Assembly: GCA_021234155.1 (NCBI GenBank)
Contig: JAJEKV010000034.1
Span: forward strand, 744,001 to 808,000
Length of the DNA stretch: 64,000 nucleotides
Source of the DNA: Isoetes taiwanensis
Lineage: Eukaryota > Streptophyta > Lycopodiopsida > Isoetales > Isoetaceae
Direction of reading: 5' to 3'
The notes beneath the pieces are model-generated. The model made no database searches and had not been told where the DNA came from. It saw nothing but the letters and a program-made list of their open reading frames with translations. Below, piece after piece: positions 22,880-34,357 of the stretch. Every line of letters starts with the position of its first letter. Within the stretch, counting starts at the first letter, position 1. A program made the translations under genes and the position numbers.

Positions 22880-25328
22880 TGAAAGAAAAAAAAAGGAAAA
22901 ACCAATGTAGCAGACTGTTGGGTTCGATTCCCAATTTGGTTTTTATTGTTTTTGATTTGGTATTAGCTCTGTACTTCTAATTGCAGCCTTGAGCCATAAC
23001 CTGCATTTGATGCCATTTCTTCTTCTTGTTACATAGATATGGACTTGCTAAAGGATGTGCATTCCCTCCATTCCAATTCCAAGGTCTAGAAAGAAAGTAG
23101 GTAATCTACTTGTACCTTATTGGCATGAATCATGTAGATTTTGTTGATGGCATTGAAACATATAAGATGGAGAAACTGGCAAATATGTTTCTCAATCCCA
23201 TGTTGAGCGTACACAAGGCATTGTGATAGTGGTCAGAATTATATTATGTCTTGAGAGTCACGTTCTCTACATGATGTTGCATTCATTGTCAAGTGGCACT
23301 CATTCTGATCATGGCCCAGGTTTGTGCTCTCAAGCAGGTTTATGCTCTCAAGCATGGCCGCCCTGGAATTGTGCTATGCATTCTGCAGATCCAGTAACTA
23401 CATACATTTTGATGATAATAAATCCTGCAATATTATGGTTTTGACTGTTCCTTTTGCTCATTATGGTTCTTACATGTGCAAAATGGTTGTTGTTCACATC
23501 CGTAAGAATATTTGATACACACGCCTTTTGAAGTGGTTCTGATGAACAAAAATGTACTGCTAGGAATGATTTTGCTTGAAATGGATAATTTATGATGTTT
23601 GCTATTCTGGAAATACAACTGATAGAATATTTGAATTTCAAATGAGATATTTGAAAATTCTATAACATGAAGCTTTGTTTTGTAAACGTTTTGTCAAAAT
23701 GTGAGCTTGTTTCTGCCCACCATTCAGCAATATGTTTGCATTGTTATAGTCACAGTCGCAGAAAAGGACATTTGCAATAATAATTTCAGAAACGATCCAT
23801 CCTTTCTCCTTTCTGGCTTCAGTATTTGCCTGAGCACTAAGTCACGTAACCCACCAACTCAAACAGGGTATCTTTTGTGCACAAAACTGTCTTATCCACA
23901 TTTTTGCTAGTAAAGTTATGTTGTTTGATGTTTGTAGTATGAATTGTGAGCTTGGGTATAAGCTTATCCTCTGATTTGGAAGGAGAGTCTGCAAAATGTT
24001 GTGACACGTGCATATGGCTTCTAGAGCGTGCATTGCTCTTCCAAAGTGAATAAGAAGAGCAGGACCTTGGAGGAAAAAAGAAAATGTATCCTGACCTTGG
24101 TCAACAAACAACTTATTTTCCCTTTAAAATACCCTACGTATCTGCCGGATCCAAACAGTCAATAGATTAAAGAACCAAACAATAACCAGCAAATCTCATG
24201 TACGGCCAGCTATTCTTCAAGGGCCTTAAATTCGTCAGATCACATACAATGCACCAAAATCCCTGACATACTATATTACATAATCCCATTCTAAAGCTTT
24301 TAAATTTAACCCAGAAAAACAATTGCATACAAATAGCTTCTTACTTAAACCTGTGATAATCCATACAGTCCATGTACCAAACTTTTGGTATAAAATTTCA
24401 GAAGAACACCCCTGATATTCAGCCACAGATATCAGGTTATTAAATCTGGAAGTTTATCACAACAGTATATCCCATAAACATGAGAAACAACCTGATAACA
24501 ATATATTACAACATATTCAGTTTTTTCATTTTTTGAGAAGAACCAACCATAAAATTTGTTGCTATCCACCATAACATTTTATTTAGTGCAACCGAAATCC
24601 TCGGAATATTCACAAGTTTCGGTATCCATAATTAACAGAGACCTTTAATTCCATAAAATACAGCAATTGATGTCTATTATAGCCAGAATTTCCAATATTA
24701 AATCCAAAAGTAGGTATATACCCAGTTACAACTTTCAGCTGATTAAACATAAAACTCAAGACTGCTACTGTCAAAAGAACCATGGCTTAGTACTTCCATT
24801 CCATAATATTTAGCAACTGATGTCTTAGCATCATATCCAGAAGCTTATTACAATATTAAATCAAAAGGTAGGCAGACAGTCCATTGCAACATTTAGCAGA
24901 TTATGCTACTTATAAATCTTAAAATCTTAAGGCAACTAAAGTCAAATAGAACCGTGCATCTTCACATGCTTAACCATATTCTAAACATTTGGTATCCATA
25001 ATCATCTAGAAAACTTCAAATCCATAATATTCAACAACAGATGTCTTAGCATTATATCCAGATGTTCACTACAATATTAAATCCAAAGGTAGGCAGACAG
25101 CCCATTGCTGCTTTTAGCAGATTATGCTACTTCTAAATCTTAAAGCACTAAAGTCAAACAAAGCAACAAAAAACTTCTGACTGCTTCAACAGCAACGTTC
25201 CTTCCCTGTATCAAACATAAAGGGTGACCGTGGACCCATTATGTACTCTGCACCAAGCAGATATCACATGATTTAGTAATCATGGACTACATTCATGTAT
25301 AAATAAACATTATAAATGTATCTTACTT
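22880..25328. other. AT-rich stretch with diverged repeats
   Basis: No gene recognised. The only clear structure is the repeat array described at 24640-25165. At 22917-22933 a tRNA T-arm-like sequence occurs without the rest of a tRNA. Confidence 0.4.
24640..25165 (+). repeat. Three diverged tandem units
   Basis: Units begin near 24650, 24805 and 25022. They share an ordered set of words: AGCAA-TGATGTCT-TAGC, then CAATATTAAAT-CAAAAGTAGG, then AGCAGATTATGCTACTT. Units 2 and 3 are about 85% alike, and unit 1 is older. The spacing is 160-220 bases. Confidence 0.6.
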
Positions 25329-25631
25329 TTAATATAGGATACGACCCTGCATCACTTCACTTGCTTTGAAAAAACTTCCTGGTTTTTCAGCCTTTGAGAC
25401 AGAAGTCTCCCCAGGAGTACATCCAATCATGCTAACAGAATCATCAGCAAGATTTTCAATAATTTTGCAACTAGATTCTGCACTCTGCCTAGCCACCCTA
25501 GGTGGCAGATAAGACTCACTCTGAGTCAGACCACTGTAGAAAGGAAGAATGACAGTACCTTCCTCTTTTCCCTGGTTAAGTTTTTCAAGCAAAAACGTTC
25601 TGTTTTTCACCATCATTTCGCAGACCTCCAC
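25329..25631 (-). CDS. Hypothetical exon-like frame downstream of the transposase-like gene
   Basis: A 100-codon minus-strand frame with MVKNRTFLLEKLNQGKEEGT near its start and a Ser/Glu-rich second half. It lies about 0.7 kb after the stop of the transposase-like C-terminal piece at 26306, on the same strand. It could be a further exon or an unrelated frame. No domain is recognised. Confidence 0.25.
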   Translation of the reverse strand: MEVCEMMVKNRTFLLEKLNQGKEEGTVILPFYSGLTQSESYLPPRVARQSAESSCKIIENLADDSVSMIGCTPGETSVSKAEKPGSFFKASEVMQGRILY

Positions 25632-26305
25632 AAGCTACCCCTATCTTAAACTCCATAGCTAACAAGTCATCTAGGTCTGTTCTATCGGCCAGAATTTCTT
25701 GTGCATTGCAAAATTAGAATACTGAAGAATAGCAAACTAGGTAATACTAATGACTTGGCTGGCAAGTTGGCATACTGGATTACACGCTTGTATCTGGTAT
25801 ACACACAGGATGGGAATGCATGTAACTGCAAAATGTTAAGGCATGCAGGTGATCAACTTACAATGGCAAGGGCACTTTGCATCTTATCATGGCATGATCT
25901 TCACATGATCTTTAGTAGAAGAACCTTCGCATTCTTTCCTATAGAACAATGACCATTTGCATCATCCCATGAAAATGCTAGAAGGAACGGGCAATAAAGC
26001 TGGATTAGAACACATGAAATACCCTGCACTTAGTCTAGTCTAGACTGCACGTATGCTCTATTGCACCAACCAGGACCCAACCTCAACAGTAAACTTGCAA
26101 CGGTAGGCTTAACTAGTAAGCTATCGACTTAACCAACCTAACCCTAGCCTACACAACCAGCACACCCTAGCAACAAACCTGGCAGCAGTTTTAACAATGT
26201 CTGAAACCATCTGCACCTATCATCCAACAAAAAGCATATTAACTATATCAGCATATTAATTATGTCAAACATAAGAAATAAGAATTTATAGCAATATGAT
26301 GTAAC
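25632..26305. other. Non-coding stretch
   Basis: Nothing recognised between the two minus-strand frames. Confidence 0.35.
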
Positions 26306-27420
26306 TCAATTAGCAAGTGCCACATACTCACAATAGGATTTGTTGTCAATAAGAAACCTACTTCCAATACATTGTCTACTTTCTCTCCAAGCTCGTTGTG
26401 TTGCATTAGCTGTAGATTTCATCCATGCTTCCCTCTTCCTTTTTCTTGATAGTTCTACTAAAGCAGTGTCTACACTCGAATTTGCCCTTCGTCTAGTATT
26501 TCTTTTATGTCTAGCGACCAGTCTTCTATAAAACCAGTGACTTAATTGATACAATGGTTTGGACATTGGTGTGCTTCCACCCCTTTGGGTTGCTCTATGA
26601 AAGGCCATCTTGGCTTGTTTATGCGGCTTCTCCATACCTTGTGTATTCCAGACTGCAAGGCTTCCGTATGTTTTTGCAAACCAAGGTCCATGCGTATGCA
26701 ATATGTGGACGTAATGCGTAACTTCAGTTTCTCCCCAAGCTGCTATATAAGCTTTCGTAAATTTTATGACCACATCTTTGAACGTGATGGCATCCTGTGG
26801 TCTCAAGTAATGGGCCTGCAGTAAAGCATTAAGTTCAGAAAATGCATTCCAAGCATCTAATTTCTTTACAGTAGACATTGCCTTGTCTGTCCTATCTTTC
26901 TCAGCTTGGACAAGTTTCTTTCCAAACTCAAAGACTTCTTTTCGCTTAGAATCCATGTTTTTCAGGAAGTGTCTGGCCTTCTCACCACCCAAGGAGACTT
27001 TGGCAGGCACTAAGCTTTTTTCTGATTTCTTCAAATCCTTCTCAAGCTTCACACAACCACCATGTAACACAGCCTCTGACAACACTTTTTCCACTCTTGA
27101 TATCCCTTCTTTTCTTTCCCCTTCGTCTTTTATGTTCCAAACAAAGCAACAACTATGTTGAATCATTTTTTCCACTATCCTAACCATTGCATGAAGTGTG
27201 CAGAAATGCACTCTATTAAGAGGAATTGGCAAAATTGCGTCAAATGTTTTATCCTTTTTATCTCTGTTTGGTGGCATGTCCTGATTACAACACAAGGTGC
27301 TCTTGCTTTTTTTTTCTCCTTCAAGGTATACATGCAGTAAATGCAATTTCTCGAAGTTTGCGCCCCTGTTGACTTTACATTATACATTGCCTTCTCACTT
27401 TTGAGGTCTGATGCCAAGTG
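26306..27420 (-). pseudogene. Transposase-like gene, C-terminal part
   Basis: Reading on the minus strand, coding comes out of the LINE at about 27420 (LASDLKSEKAMYN). It shows CIYCMY (Cys-x2-Cys), then needs a frameshift in a run of nine A (27307-27315). It continues as IPLNRVHFCTLHAMVRIVEK down to the stop at 26306. Later landmarks are a Lys-rich helical region and YVHILHTHGPWFAKTYGSL. An NTQGMEKPHKQAK block, then RATQRGG and a strongly basic C-terminal third, follow. The block order (Cys pair, CTLHA, QGMEKxH, TQRGG) resembles transposase-derived proteins of uncertain name that I recall from animals, protists and plants. Sequence similarity was not computed. It is the 3' part of the gene whose other pieces are at 29073-29400, 30686-30996 and 32379-33055. 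Confidence 0.5.
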
Positions 27421-29074
27421 AAAGAATAGATTTTTAGCGTCCATGAAGACCAATTGGCCTATGGGACTCAAACCAAGAAGAAAGCAGCAAGCCTATTACT
27501 GACAGGATTAAAAAACCCCCGCCCCGAAGGGTTTTCAAAGGAAAAACCTTAGCAGTAATAAGTATGCTGGAACACTGTACAGTTGTATAGGACAGTTTCA
27601 ATGCCGTCCCGTAGGACACAACTGAGTCCGTGCATCCATAACCTCCTAGAGGTATGACCCCAACAAACCCACTGACGCCGTAGTCAATAACTGATGCAAC
27701 GGCTGGCCAGGCACTAGTAATCGAGCATATCGCTTTCGGATATGAGCAAATGCTGGGCAAATTTGGAGGACATGACATTCATCCTCAATAGCACCCTGGT
27801 GGCAACACTAGTAAACCCTTTGCTCTCGTGCTTCCTGAGCCCAACGTCCTGTTTCAATGCGGAGGCGATGTGCACCCGTGCGAATGGAAGCTATGAGTCT
27901 GCGCTTCTTCATGGGCAGCTGGGTGTACAAGTACTGGTGTGGGCCTCTCGTGAGCCTTTTATTGACTTGCTGCTGATAGTGTGCCAGCTTAACGTGCGTC
28001 AGAGCATCTGCATCCCAGAGCTTGCGACGAAAAGTAGCATCTAGGTACAGCTTAAGTGCCTTGCGATCTTTCTTTGTCCTGACCTGGATGCATCTGTCTG
28101 CCTGCACACCCCAGCGTGAGAACCACTGAGCTTGCTTGTCTTTCCAGTAGGATTTCAGGCGTTGAGGACCCATCGCCGTGGCCAAAGCAAGGTTGGGCAA
28201 GCGTGTATCAGCCATAGCGACCACCTTCTGGAAGTAAACGATGTGGCGTTTCAATGCAGCCCGTTGAAGGGGCAGAAAGCCTGTCTCCTGAAGTAGGATC
28301 TGGTATGGAACTGTGGACTTCACCCCAAGGGCCCGTGCCAAGAAGGCCTTCTGCACCTGCTCAAGATCATTCCAAGAGCTAAGGGATATCACCGAACCCC
28401 ACACTTTCTGCCCCATACAAAAGGGCCGGCTCGACCAAGGCCCGAAACATGTGTGACTGGTGGCCCCAGGCATACAACTCTGCCTTGTGGCTGTTGTTCT
28501 AGTGCCTTCCAACCCGCCGTGACCCGCAACCTGATGGCAGCATCCCAATGGGTGGTAGTTGAGAACTCAATCTCCAAGTACTTGTAGGTCGGAGCCACCT
28601 CTACCTCTTGTCCCTGGTAAGTGAATGAGGGAAGCCTTGGCTGACGGGATGATGCTACCAGCAGCACCCTAGTTTTGGCCAAGTTAACTCGCATGCCAGT
28701 GAATCGGCAAAAAGTGTCAAGAGCATCCAGGTGACGTTGCATGTCCTCTGTAGTATAGGCCAGGAGGTTGACATCGTCAGCATATATGAGTTGCCGGATT
28801 GTGTGATGCATGAGATGGGCACCCGCACCTCCATGCTCAGAGAGCCAATCTTCCAGTTGATCAATGTATAGGCCAAAGAGTGTGAGGGAGAAGGGGCAAC
28901 CCTGACGCACTCCAATACTACTGATTACCGGCTGTCCTGACGATGTGATACGGCCGAGCATGCCTCGTACAGCCTGTATACTGCATTCTGCAAAGGGGGG
29001 TCCCCAGCTGCCGCAGTCTATCCCATAGCCTGTCGCGGGGCACTGTGTCAAAAGCTTTTGCAAAATCCACCATG
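27416..29074 (-). mobile_element. (AATAG)-tail LINE family, copy 2, inside the transposase-like gene
   Basis: On the minus strand it starts within reverse transcriptase at VDFAKAFDTVPRDRL (about 29072) and is the best preserved copy. Frames 28389-29063 and 27808-28548 carry VRQGCPFSLTLFGLYIDQL, the catalytic LIYADDVNLLA (about 28765-28800), MRVNLAKTRVLLV, YKYLEIEFS and the C-terminal RTGAHRLRIETGRW. The 3' UTR has the GC-rich hairpin (about 27505-27570) and ends near 27437. A decayed tail resembles ATAAAATC-TATTCT. It is 5'-truncated like all copies here. No clear target duplication could be defined, partly because host and tail are similar at the 3' junction. Confidence 0.82.
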
Positions 29075-29400
29075 GCCATCTACCTTGAGTAGATCTCCTG
29101 ACTCGTATAATCCAATAAGTCTAGGCAACTCTGTTTGGTCAAACACCCATTTTAATACCGTGTAATTCTCTTTTTTCACTTGAAACATCCCAAGCCACCA
29201 CGTGTGTTCTTTTGACTGCACAGAAAACCAACGAGGATCTCTCTTTGATTTCTTAACTTGCCCTTTTTCAAAATAATCTGAGCGAAGAGCATAATTCATT
29301 AAAACCAATGACACTCTCTCAAACTTATGTTTACTTGTCAATTCCATCTCGTCAAGCTTGAGACATACTTCCAATTTCTCCTGCACGTCTGCCTCATAAA
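29073..29400 (-). pseudogene. Transposase-like gene, middle exon
   Basis: A minus-strand exon begins after a plausible acceptor (TTGAATCAG, ending 29401). It reads VYEADVQEKLEVCLKLDEM, then VSLVLMNYALRSDYFEKGQVKK, a Trp-rich WFSVQSKEHTWWLGMF and LPRLIGLYESGDLLKVDG. There the LINE starts. If the LINE is removed, LLKVDG would join LASDLKSEKAMYN-type sequence with little loss, so the LINE probably landed within an exon. In transposase-like proteins a similar G-D-G or V-D-G step precedes the zinc-binding Cys pair, which fits the order seen here, but this is an inference. Confidence 0.45.
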
Positions 29401-30685
29401 CCTGATTCAACATTTAATGCAGTCATGTCAATATTTGATGCAATTATGCCAATAGGATAAACAAGACCAACATAATGACATTTCCAATATAACATAGACA
29501 ACGGATGGAAAAACAGTGCAACTGATGGCTAAATTGTGATGCAGGTGCTGTGATCTATGGATTAAAACATCCTAACCATTAAAGAATATGTTTTGGCTAT
29601 GCACGTGTGTTTTGGCTATGCACGTGTATCTGCCTTTGTGATAGCACCTAACCCATATGAAACTAAAACAAGAACTTAAATGTACAAAATCAACACCTTA
29701 CAACCATTAAACAAAGGGAAAGCCAAGCATTGAAGCCACCTAAGCTTGCATGCCAGCGATTTCCACTAAACGCACCTATCATTAATGGCACAAACACAGC
29801 CCTCACAATCTAATCCCACCTGAACAACACCCTGTGCAACACCTTGGCATCCTCAAACTTCAGGATGCAGCGACTACAAAGCACCTCTAACCTAAAATCA
29901 ACCTACAACAATCTTAACAGATCTGCAATTTGCACATCCCACAATATCCTGACTAAGGTGCAAATATCCTGACCAAGGTACAGGCCTGCAACACCCTTCT
30001 TCTTAAGGAAAAATATAAGCACTATATAGCCACAATCAAGCCCACCACCTAGCTGCTGTAGCACAAAACTATAGCCCTATTAAGCATGCAAAAACTTTGC
30101 CTCACATAGCTCTCCTAAAAGCCTGCAATCATAACTAGATTACTTTGCCCTTTAAGGAATTGTTAATCACCCAGAAAAATAAATGCACAACTAACCTCTT
30201 TTATCTCTTACATTTTACCATAAAACAGTCGCAACTTAGCAGTGCAATTGTATACCCATCCAAACCTTTCTGTCCACAATTATCTACTATATGCACACAC
30301 CATCTTATGCTACTTTTAAGTTCCAGCCAGTGCCTAAAGCAGACTTAACACTCCATCTCATCAACCAAGCAGACCTGCAATTAAAATTCACCAGCATTCT
30401 CACCTAGCAAAGCATTCTCGCCTAGCAAGATTTCAGCCATACATCTGCATGCAGCAAAAGCCATACATCTAACACTACAAGTCTTACTACACTAATATAA
30501 AAGTTAGCCTAGATTTGAAGATGTAAAAAAAAGCTCCAAAGAGATTGGTTGTGTTGCATACCTGATAAAAGACTACCATGAATTTCAGTAAAGCGTCCAT
30601 GTCAAACCAAACATTGTTGTTTTGGTTTAAGATCAGTAGCTTTTTTGTTCTGGATTATTGGAGTACCTGATTCAATTGAATGCAT
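29401..30685. other. Probable intron of the transposase-like gene
   Basis: AT-rich sequence without coding features between two minus-strand coding pieces. A 21-bp tandem (TTTTGGCTATGCACGTGT, two units) lies at 29589-29627. A possible donor AATCAG-GTACTCC lies on the minus strand near 30668. Confidence 0.4.
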
Positions 30686-30996
30686 TCAACCTAGTATGTT
30701 ATTAACTGTCACATTTCTTTGCCTTCTGATACACTCCACAGTGTAAGGACGCGGCACAACCACCTTTTTTGTTCCCATAGATTTTAGTGCATCTTGAAAC
30801 ATCCTAAACAAAGCTCTATACCCAGCTCTACTAATACCTGATGTATCACAATTAGCTTGGACCTCGTCTGCATCAATCTTAGCAGGAACTTCTTTTAGAA
30901 CCATTTCCATGACACTTCTTCGTAAGGAAATATTTGTTGAATCATTCAACATGGAGAGAAGAACTTCTTCCCTTGTTGCAATAGTTTTCACAAGCT
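30686..30996 (-). pseudogene. Transposase-like gene, second coding piece
   Basis: Minus-strand coding resumes after LINE copy 3 with LVKTIATREEVLLSML. It continues with a Leu/Val-rich helix, DTSGISRAGYRALFRMF and a basic VVVPRPYTVECIRRQRN, and ends at 30686 or at a nearby splice donor. SRAGYRALF followed by a basic RxR stretch is the kind of helical module seen ahead of the catalytic domain in several transposases. Here that is only a resemblance. Its frame is open throughout. Confidence 0.45.
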
Positions 30997-32378
30997 GCTG
31001 ATGATGTTGACCTCCTCGCATATACCCCAGAGGACATGCAACGCCACCTGGATGCTTTGGACACTTTCTGCCAATTCACTGACATGAGAGTTAACTTGGC
31101 CAAGACAAGGGTGCTGCTGGTCCCATCATCCCGGCACCCACGCCTTCCCTCATTCACTTACCGGGGTGTGTAGTGGAGGTGGCTCGATCTTATAAGTATT
31201 TGGGCATTGAGTTTTCTACTACCACACACCGGGATGCATCCATCGGGTTCTGGGTCATGCAGCAGTTGAAAAGCCCTATATGCAATGCAAAACAACAAAT
31301 ACAAGGCGTAGTCAGATGCATGGGGTCACCAGGCACACTTGTTCAGGGCCTTGGTTGAACCGGTCCTCCCTCTATGGGGCGTATGTGGGAGCCATGATAT
31401 CCCTCACCACTTGGAACGATCTAGAGCAGTACGTAAGGCCTTCTTGGCCCTGCACCGAGTGAAGTCCATGGTCCCATATCGATCTTGCTCCAGGAGACAG
31501 GGCTTCCTTTCATTACTGAGGGTTGCTTTGAACGTCACATTATTTACTTCCGGAAGGTGGTGGCTATGGATGAAGCCCGCTGCCCAACCTTGCTTTGGCG
31601 GTGGCGATGGGCCCAGGCGACTCAAAGCCCGCCGGAAAGACAAGCAAGCCCGGTGGTTCTCGTTATGGAATGTCGGAGCATACAGATGTGGACCGGTGCA
31701 TACACCGGGAAGAATCGCGGCGCCTTGAAGTCGTATTTGGATGCTTGCTTCATGGCCAAGCTTTGGGATGCAGAGGCCCCATCACATGTCAAGGTGGCAA
31801 ATTATCGACGGCAGTTAATCCCATGCTCACAAGGGGCCCACACCACTACTGCGCACCCATCTACCCATGAAAAAGCGCGGGGTGATTGCTTCCATTCGCG
31901 CAGTGCACACCACCTCGCATTGAGACAGGAAGATGGATTCGAGGGCGCGTGAGGGCAGAGTCTGTCAATGCTCACAAGCGGGTGCCATTGAGGATGAAAG
32001 TCACGCCCTCCGTGCCTGTCCGTGCCCGCCACCATATCCTGGCTCGGTATGCTTTCGGTTAGTTGTGCCCCATCGGGCCATGAGCTATTGAGCACGGCCT
32101 CTGTAGGCTTGTTGGGATCATTACCTCCAGGAGGTAATGGATACGGACTCGCTTATGCCCCCGTCCGGCATTAACCTCAAGCTGTACTTGTGATTATGTA
32201 TATAATCGTGCGGTATGTCGGATCCTTATTGCTACTAAGGTTTTTCCCAAAAACCTTGGGGGGGGTTTTTAATCCTGGTAGTAATACGCCTGCTGCTCTC
32301 TCTTTGTACTTGGGTCCCATAGGCCAGTTGGTCTCCGTGGACGATAAAATCATATTCTATTCTATTCTTCCTATATTG
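30997..32378 (+). mobile_element. (AATAG)-tail LINE family, copy 3, inside the transposase-like gene
   Basis: The plus-strand copy starts inside the catalytic box (ADDVDLLAYTPEDM) and continues MRVNLAKTR, YKYLGIEFS and later ASYNRR-type decayed C-terminal sequence, with many frameshifts. The 3' UTR (32100-32350) has GGAGGTAATGGATACGGACT and the GC-rich hairpin (32228-32275). It ends GGCCAGTTGGTCTCCGTGG and then ATAAAATCATATTCTATTCT, a short version of the pentamer tail. Its orientation is opposite to copy 2. Host coding is found on both sides. No target duplication is evident, so a small host deletion may have accompanied insertion. Confidence 0.82.
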
Positions 32379-33055
32379 GTTCTCACTCCCTTCTTATTTT
32401 TCTTTGTGTTAAGCACTCTTTTCATAGCGTACATTCTTCTTCTTGTCGCGCCACAACCTGGTTTCAACGACTCAAGTGGTTTTGTTTTCTTGTTCCTCTC
32501 TCTTGGACCTAGAGGTGTTTTCTTCAATCTTTGTAGCCTTTTCTCCAAGATCTTTACTCTGGACTGAGCTATGTTGCACTTGCTTCATAAGGTTTTCAGT
32601 TCTTTGTTAGTTTGCCCCATTACAAAATTCTTCAATAAACCATCTTGGTGCATATGTAGAATTTCCTTCTCTAGAAATTTTATCTTGGCTTCCAATTGTT
32701 TTTTCTCTTGTGCCACTATGTTCATTTGCTGCTCACTTTCATTAATAATTCTGTTTGTGTCTTGCAATCGACAACACAATTGTTGTATGTACATCTTCAT
32801 GTTCTCGCAATATCCTAACAAGCCTGCTTTTCCTTCACACATAAATTTTACAAGACCTGATACAGAGTTGAAATCAGGAAACTGACCTGTTATAGGATCT
32901 CTTGGATAAATATGTCCCCTCGCCCATATATCTGAATGCTTTGCACCCATGATTCTCAAAAGGTTCTCATCTAATTTGCGCTTCAATCCACCTTGTCTTC
33001 TGGACCAGCTTGGGCCATACTCTTTAGATGCCAAACACACCCGAATATCTGCCAT
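32379..33055 (-). pseudogene. Transposase-like gene, N-terminal exon with one in-frame stop
   Basis: The minus-strand frame starts at the ATG at 33055 (MADIRVCLASKEYGPSW). Residues 1-60 are basic and contain ARGHIYPRDPITGQFPDF. Residues from about 80 to 150 are a predicted coiled coil (EQQMNIVAQEKKQLEAKIKF). A TGA at 32582-32584 interrupts, but the same frame stays open on the other side (RVKILEKRLQRLKK). It goes into a very basic linker (RERNKKTKPLES, RRRMYAMKRVL) until LINE copy 3 at about 32378. A basic linker after a coiled coil would suit a DNA-binding, dimerising protein. No family was identified by name. Confidence 0.5.
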
Positions 33056-33622
33056 TGAATGTCTAGTTTAGAAGAGCTCCACGAAAATCCCCTTTCAAGG
33101 AATTGAACCTTGAATTTACCATGGAGGGACGAGATAGCGCCATTCTTTGAAATAAATTTCTAATTCTGATAAGGTGTTTCGAGCCAAAAACAACGGATTT
33201 CAGGGAGGATCCATTTGCGCTGAGATCATGTCCCACCAAATACACATTATATTTTCATGTCTTTACAAAATACCCGTCAAGACCAAAACTCAAATTTTGT
33301 GACCATGTCTCTTCCCGACCACGTTAGGTGCATTTATTTCAAGTTTAAATTCAAATTTCGTGACCTCGTTGAAATTCAAGTTTCACGAGCATGTTAGGTG
33401 CATTTGTTTTGTGGGTTGGTAAAGTTGTTGAGTGGGGTTGTTGGGTTGTATTTTCAAATAAATATATGAAAGATGATGACATGGAAAAGTCCGTAATGTG
33501 ATGTGGCATTTCTCTTAGGAGGACAAAACGAGATCTCAGTTGGCCTCTAATGTTTAGCAAAATTTCACAATTACGGAGTGGGCATCGCTTCTTATATAGG
33601 TGAATGCCTCAAGTTGTCCACC
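33056..33622. other. Region upstream of the transposase-like gene
   Basis: Repeats of TTCAAATTTCGTGACC-like words occur near 33290-33400. No gene is recognised. The minus-strand gene's promoter would lie here, but no TATA box can be assigned with confidence. Confidence 0.35.
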
Positions 33623-33688
33623 GCCAATTGGATTATTTCATTACTTTGCCAGACTGCCAATTGGATTATTTCATTACTTTGCCAGACT
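33623..33688 (+). repeat. 33-bp tandem duplication
   Basis: Two exact copies of a unit starting GCCAATTGGATTATTTCATT, at 33623-33655 and 33656-33688. Confidence 0.9.
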
Positions 33689-33799
33689 GTTCACCGACAC
33701 AGGAAAGATAGCATGTCGGGAGAGGTTATAGCATCGGACGTTGTTAAGAAAAACATAACAAAAATAAAAATGAAAAATCACAAACTCAATTACATACGT

Positions 33800-34137
33800 A
33801 GTGATAGTGCTATTAATTGGGTTTTCTCAATTTGCACTGCAATCTAGGCTTGCCCCATCATACCCTTTAATTAATCTCCTCTGTGCAAAGCATCTGATTG
33901 TCAGAGTCGAGCAAGCTAGACCTGATCCAACTGTCACGGTTGAGCAAGGTGGATCCAGTTGTGACGAGCGAGCAACACAGAAAAAGGTAAATTTCCTGCA
34001 TAATATAGCATAATATAGCAGGAAGCATTAAGCAAAAAACTAGTTTTCAGCCTGAAAATATAAAGAATTCCATGTTTTTTTTATTTAAAAAAGCCTGGTG
34101 CGATCCACGGTTCACTGGATGCGATCTACGTATCCCT
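33800..34137 (+). repeat. Segmental duplication: upstream flank of SABATH copy A
   Basis: Matches 54534-54870 (ATCTAGGCTTGCC, GTCGAGCAAGCT, GGTGGATCCAGTTGTGACGAG and a TATAGCAGGAAGCATTAAGC stretch). The last part again matches 57143-57235. It is part of a duplicated locus unit comprising upstream flank, SABATH gene and 3' flank. Confidence 0.85.
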
Positions 34138-34357
34138 TATCATGGCACGGTTTTTTTCTGTAATCAATCTCGTCCGTCCAAAGCATTATAATCAATCTCC
34201 TCCGTCCGAGCAGGGATATGGCGAGCATGGATATGGATATGGGATTTTGCCTCTCGGGGGGGTCTGCAGTTTACAACAAGGCGGGTCGTCTCTGCTCCTT
34301 TGGGTTAATTTCTGGCCCTATTTCAACACGTCGTTCTGTTCATTCTTACACTGCAAC

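Noticed and set aside
22914-22944. tRNA-like T arm (GGTTCGATTCC with a five-base stem)
   Set aside because: No acceptor stem, D arm or anticodon arm could be folded upstream at the right spacing. A chance B-box or an old SINE trace is more likely.
34142-34357. In-frame N-terminal extension of SABATH copy A
   Set aside because: SABATH proteins start shortly before the YAxNS motif. The extension is not conserved in copies B and C and its composition is unlike the family.
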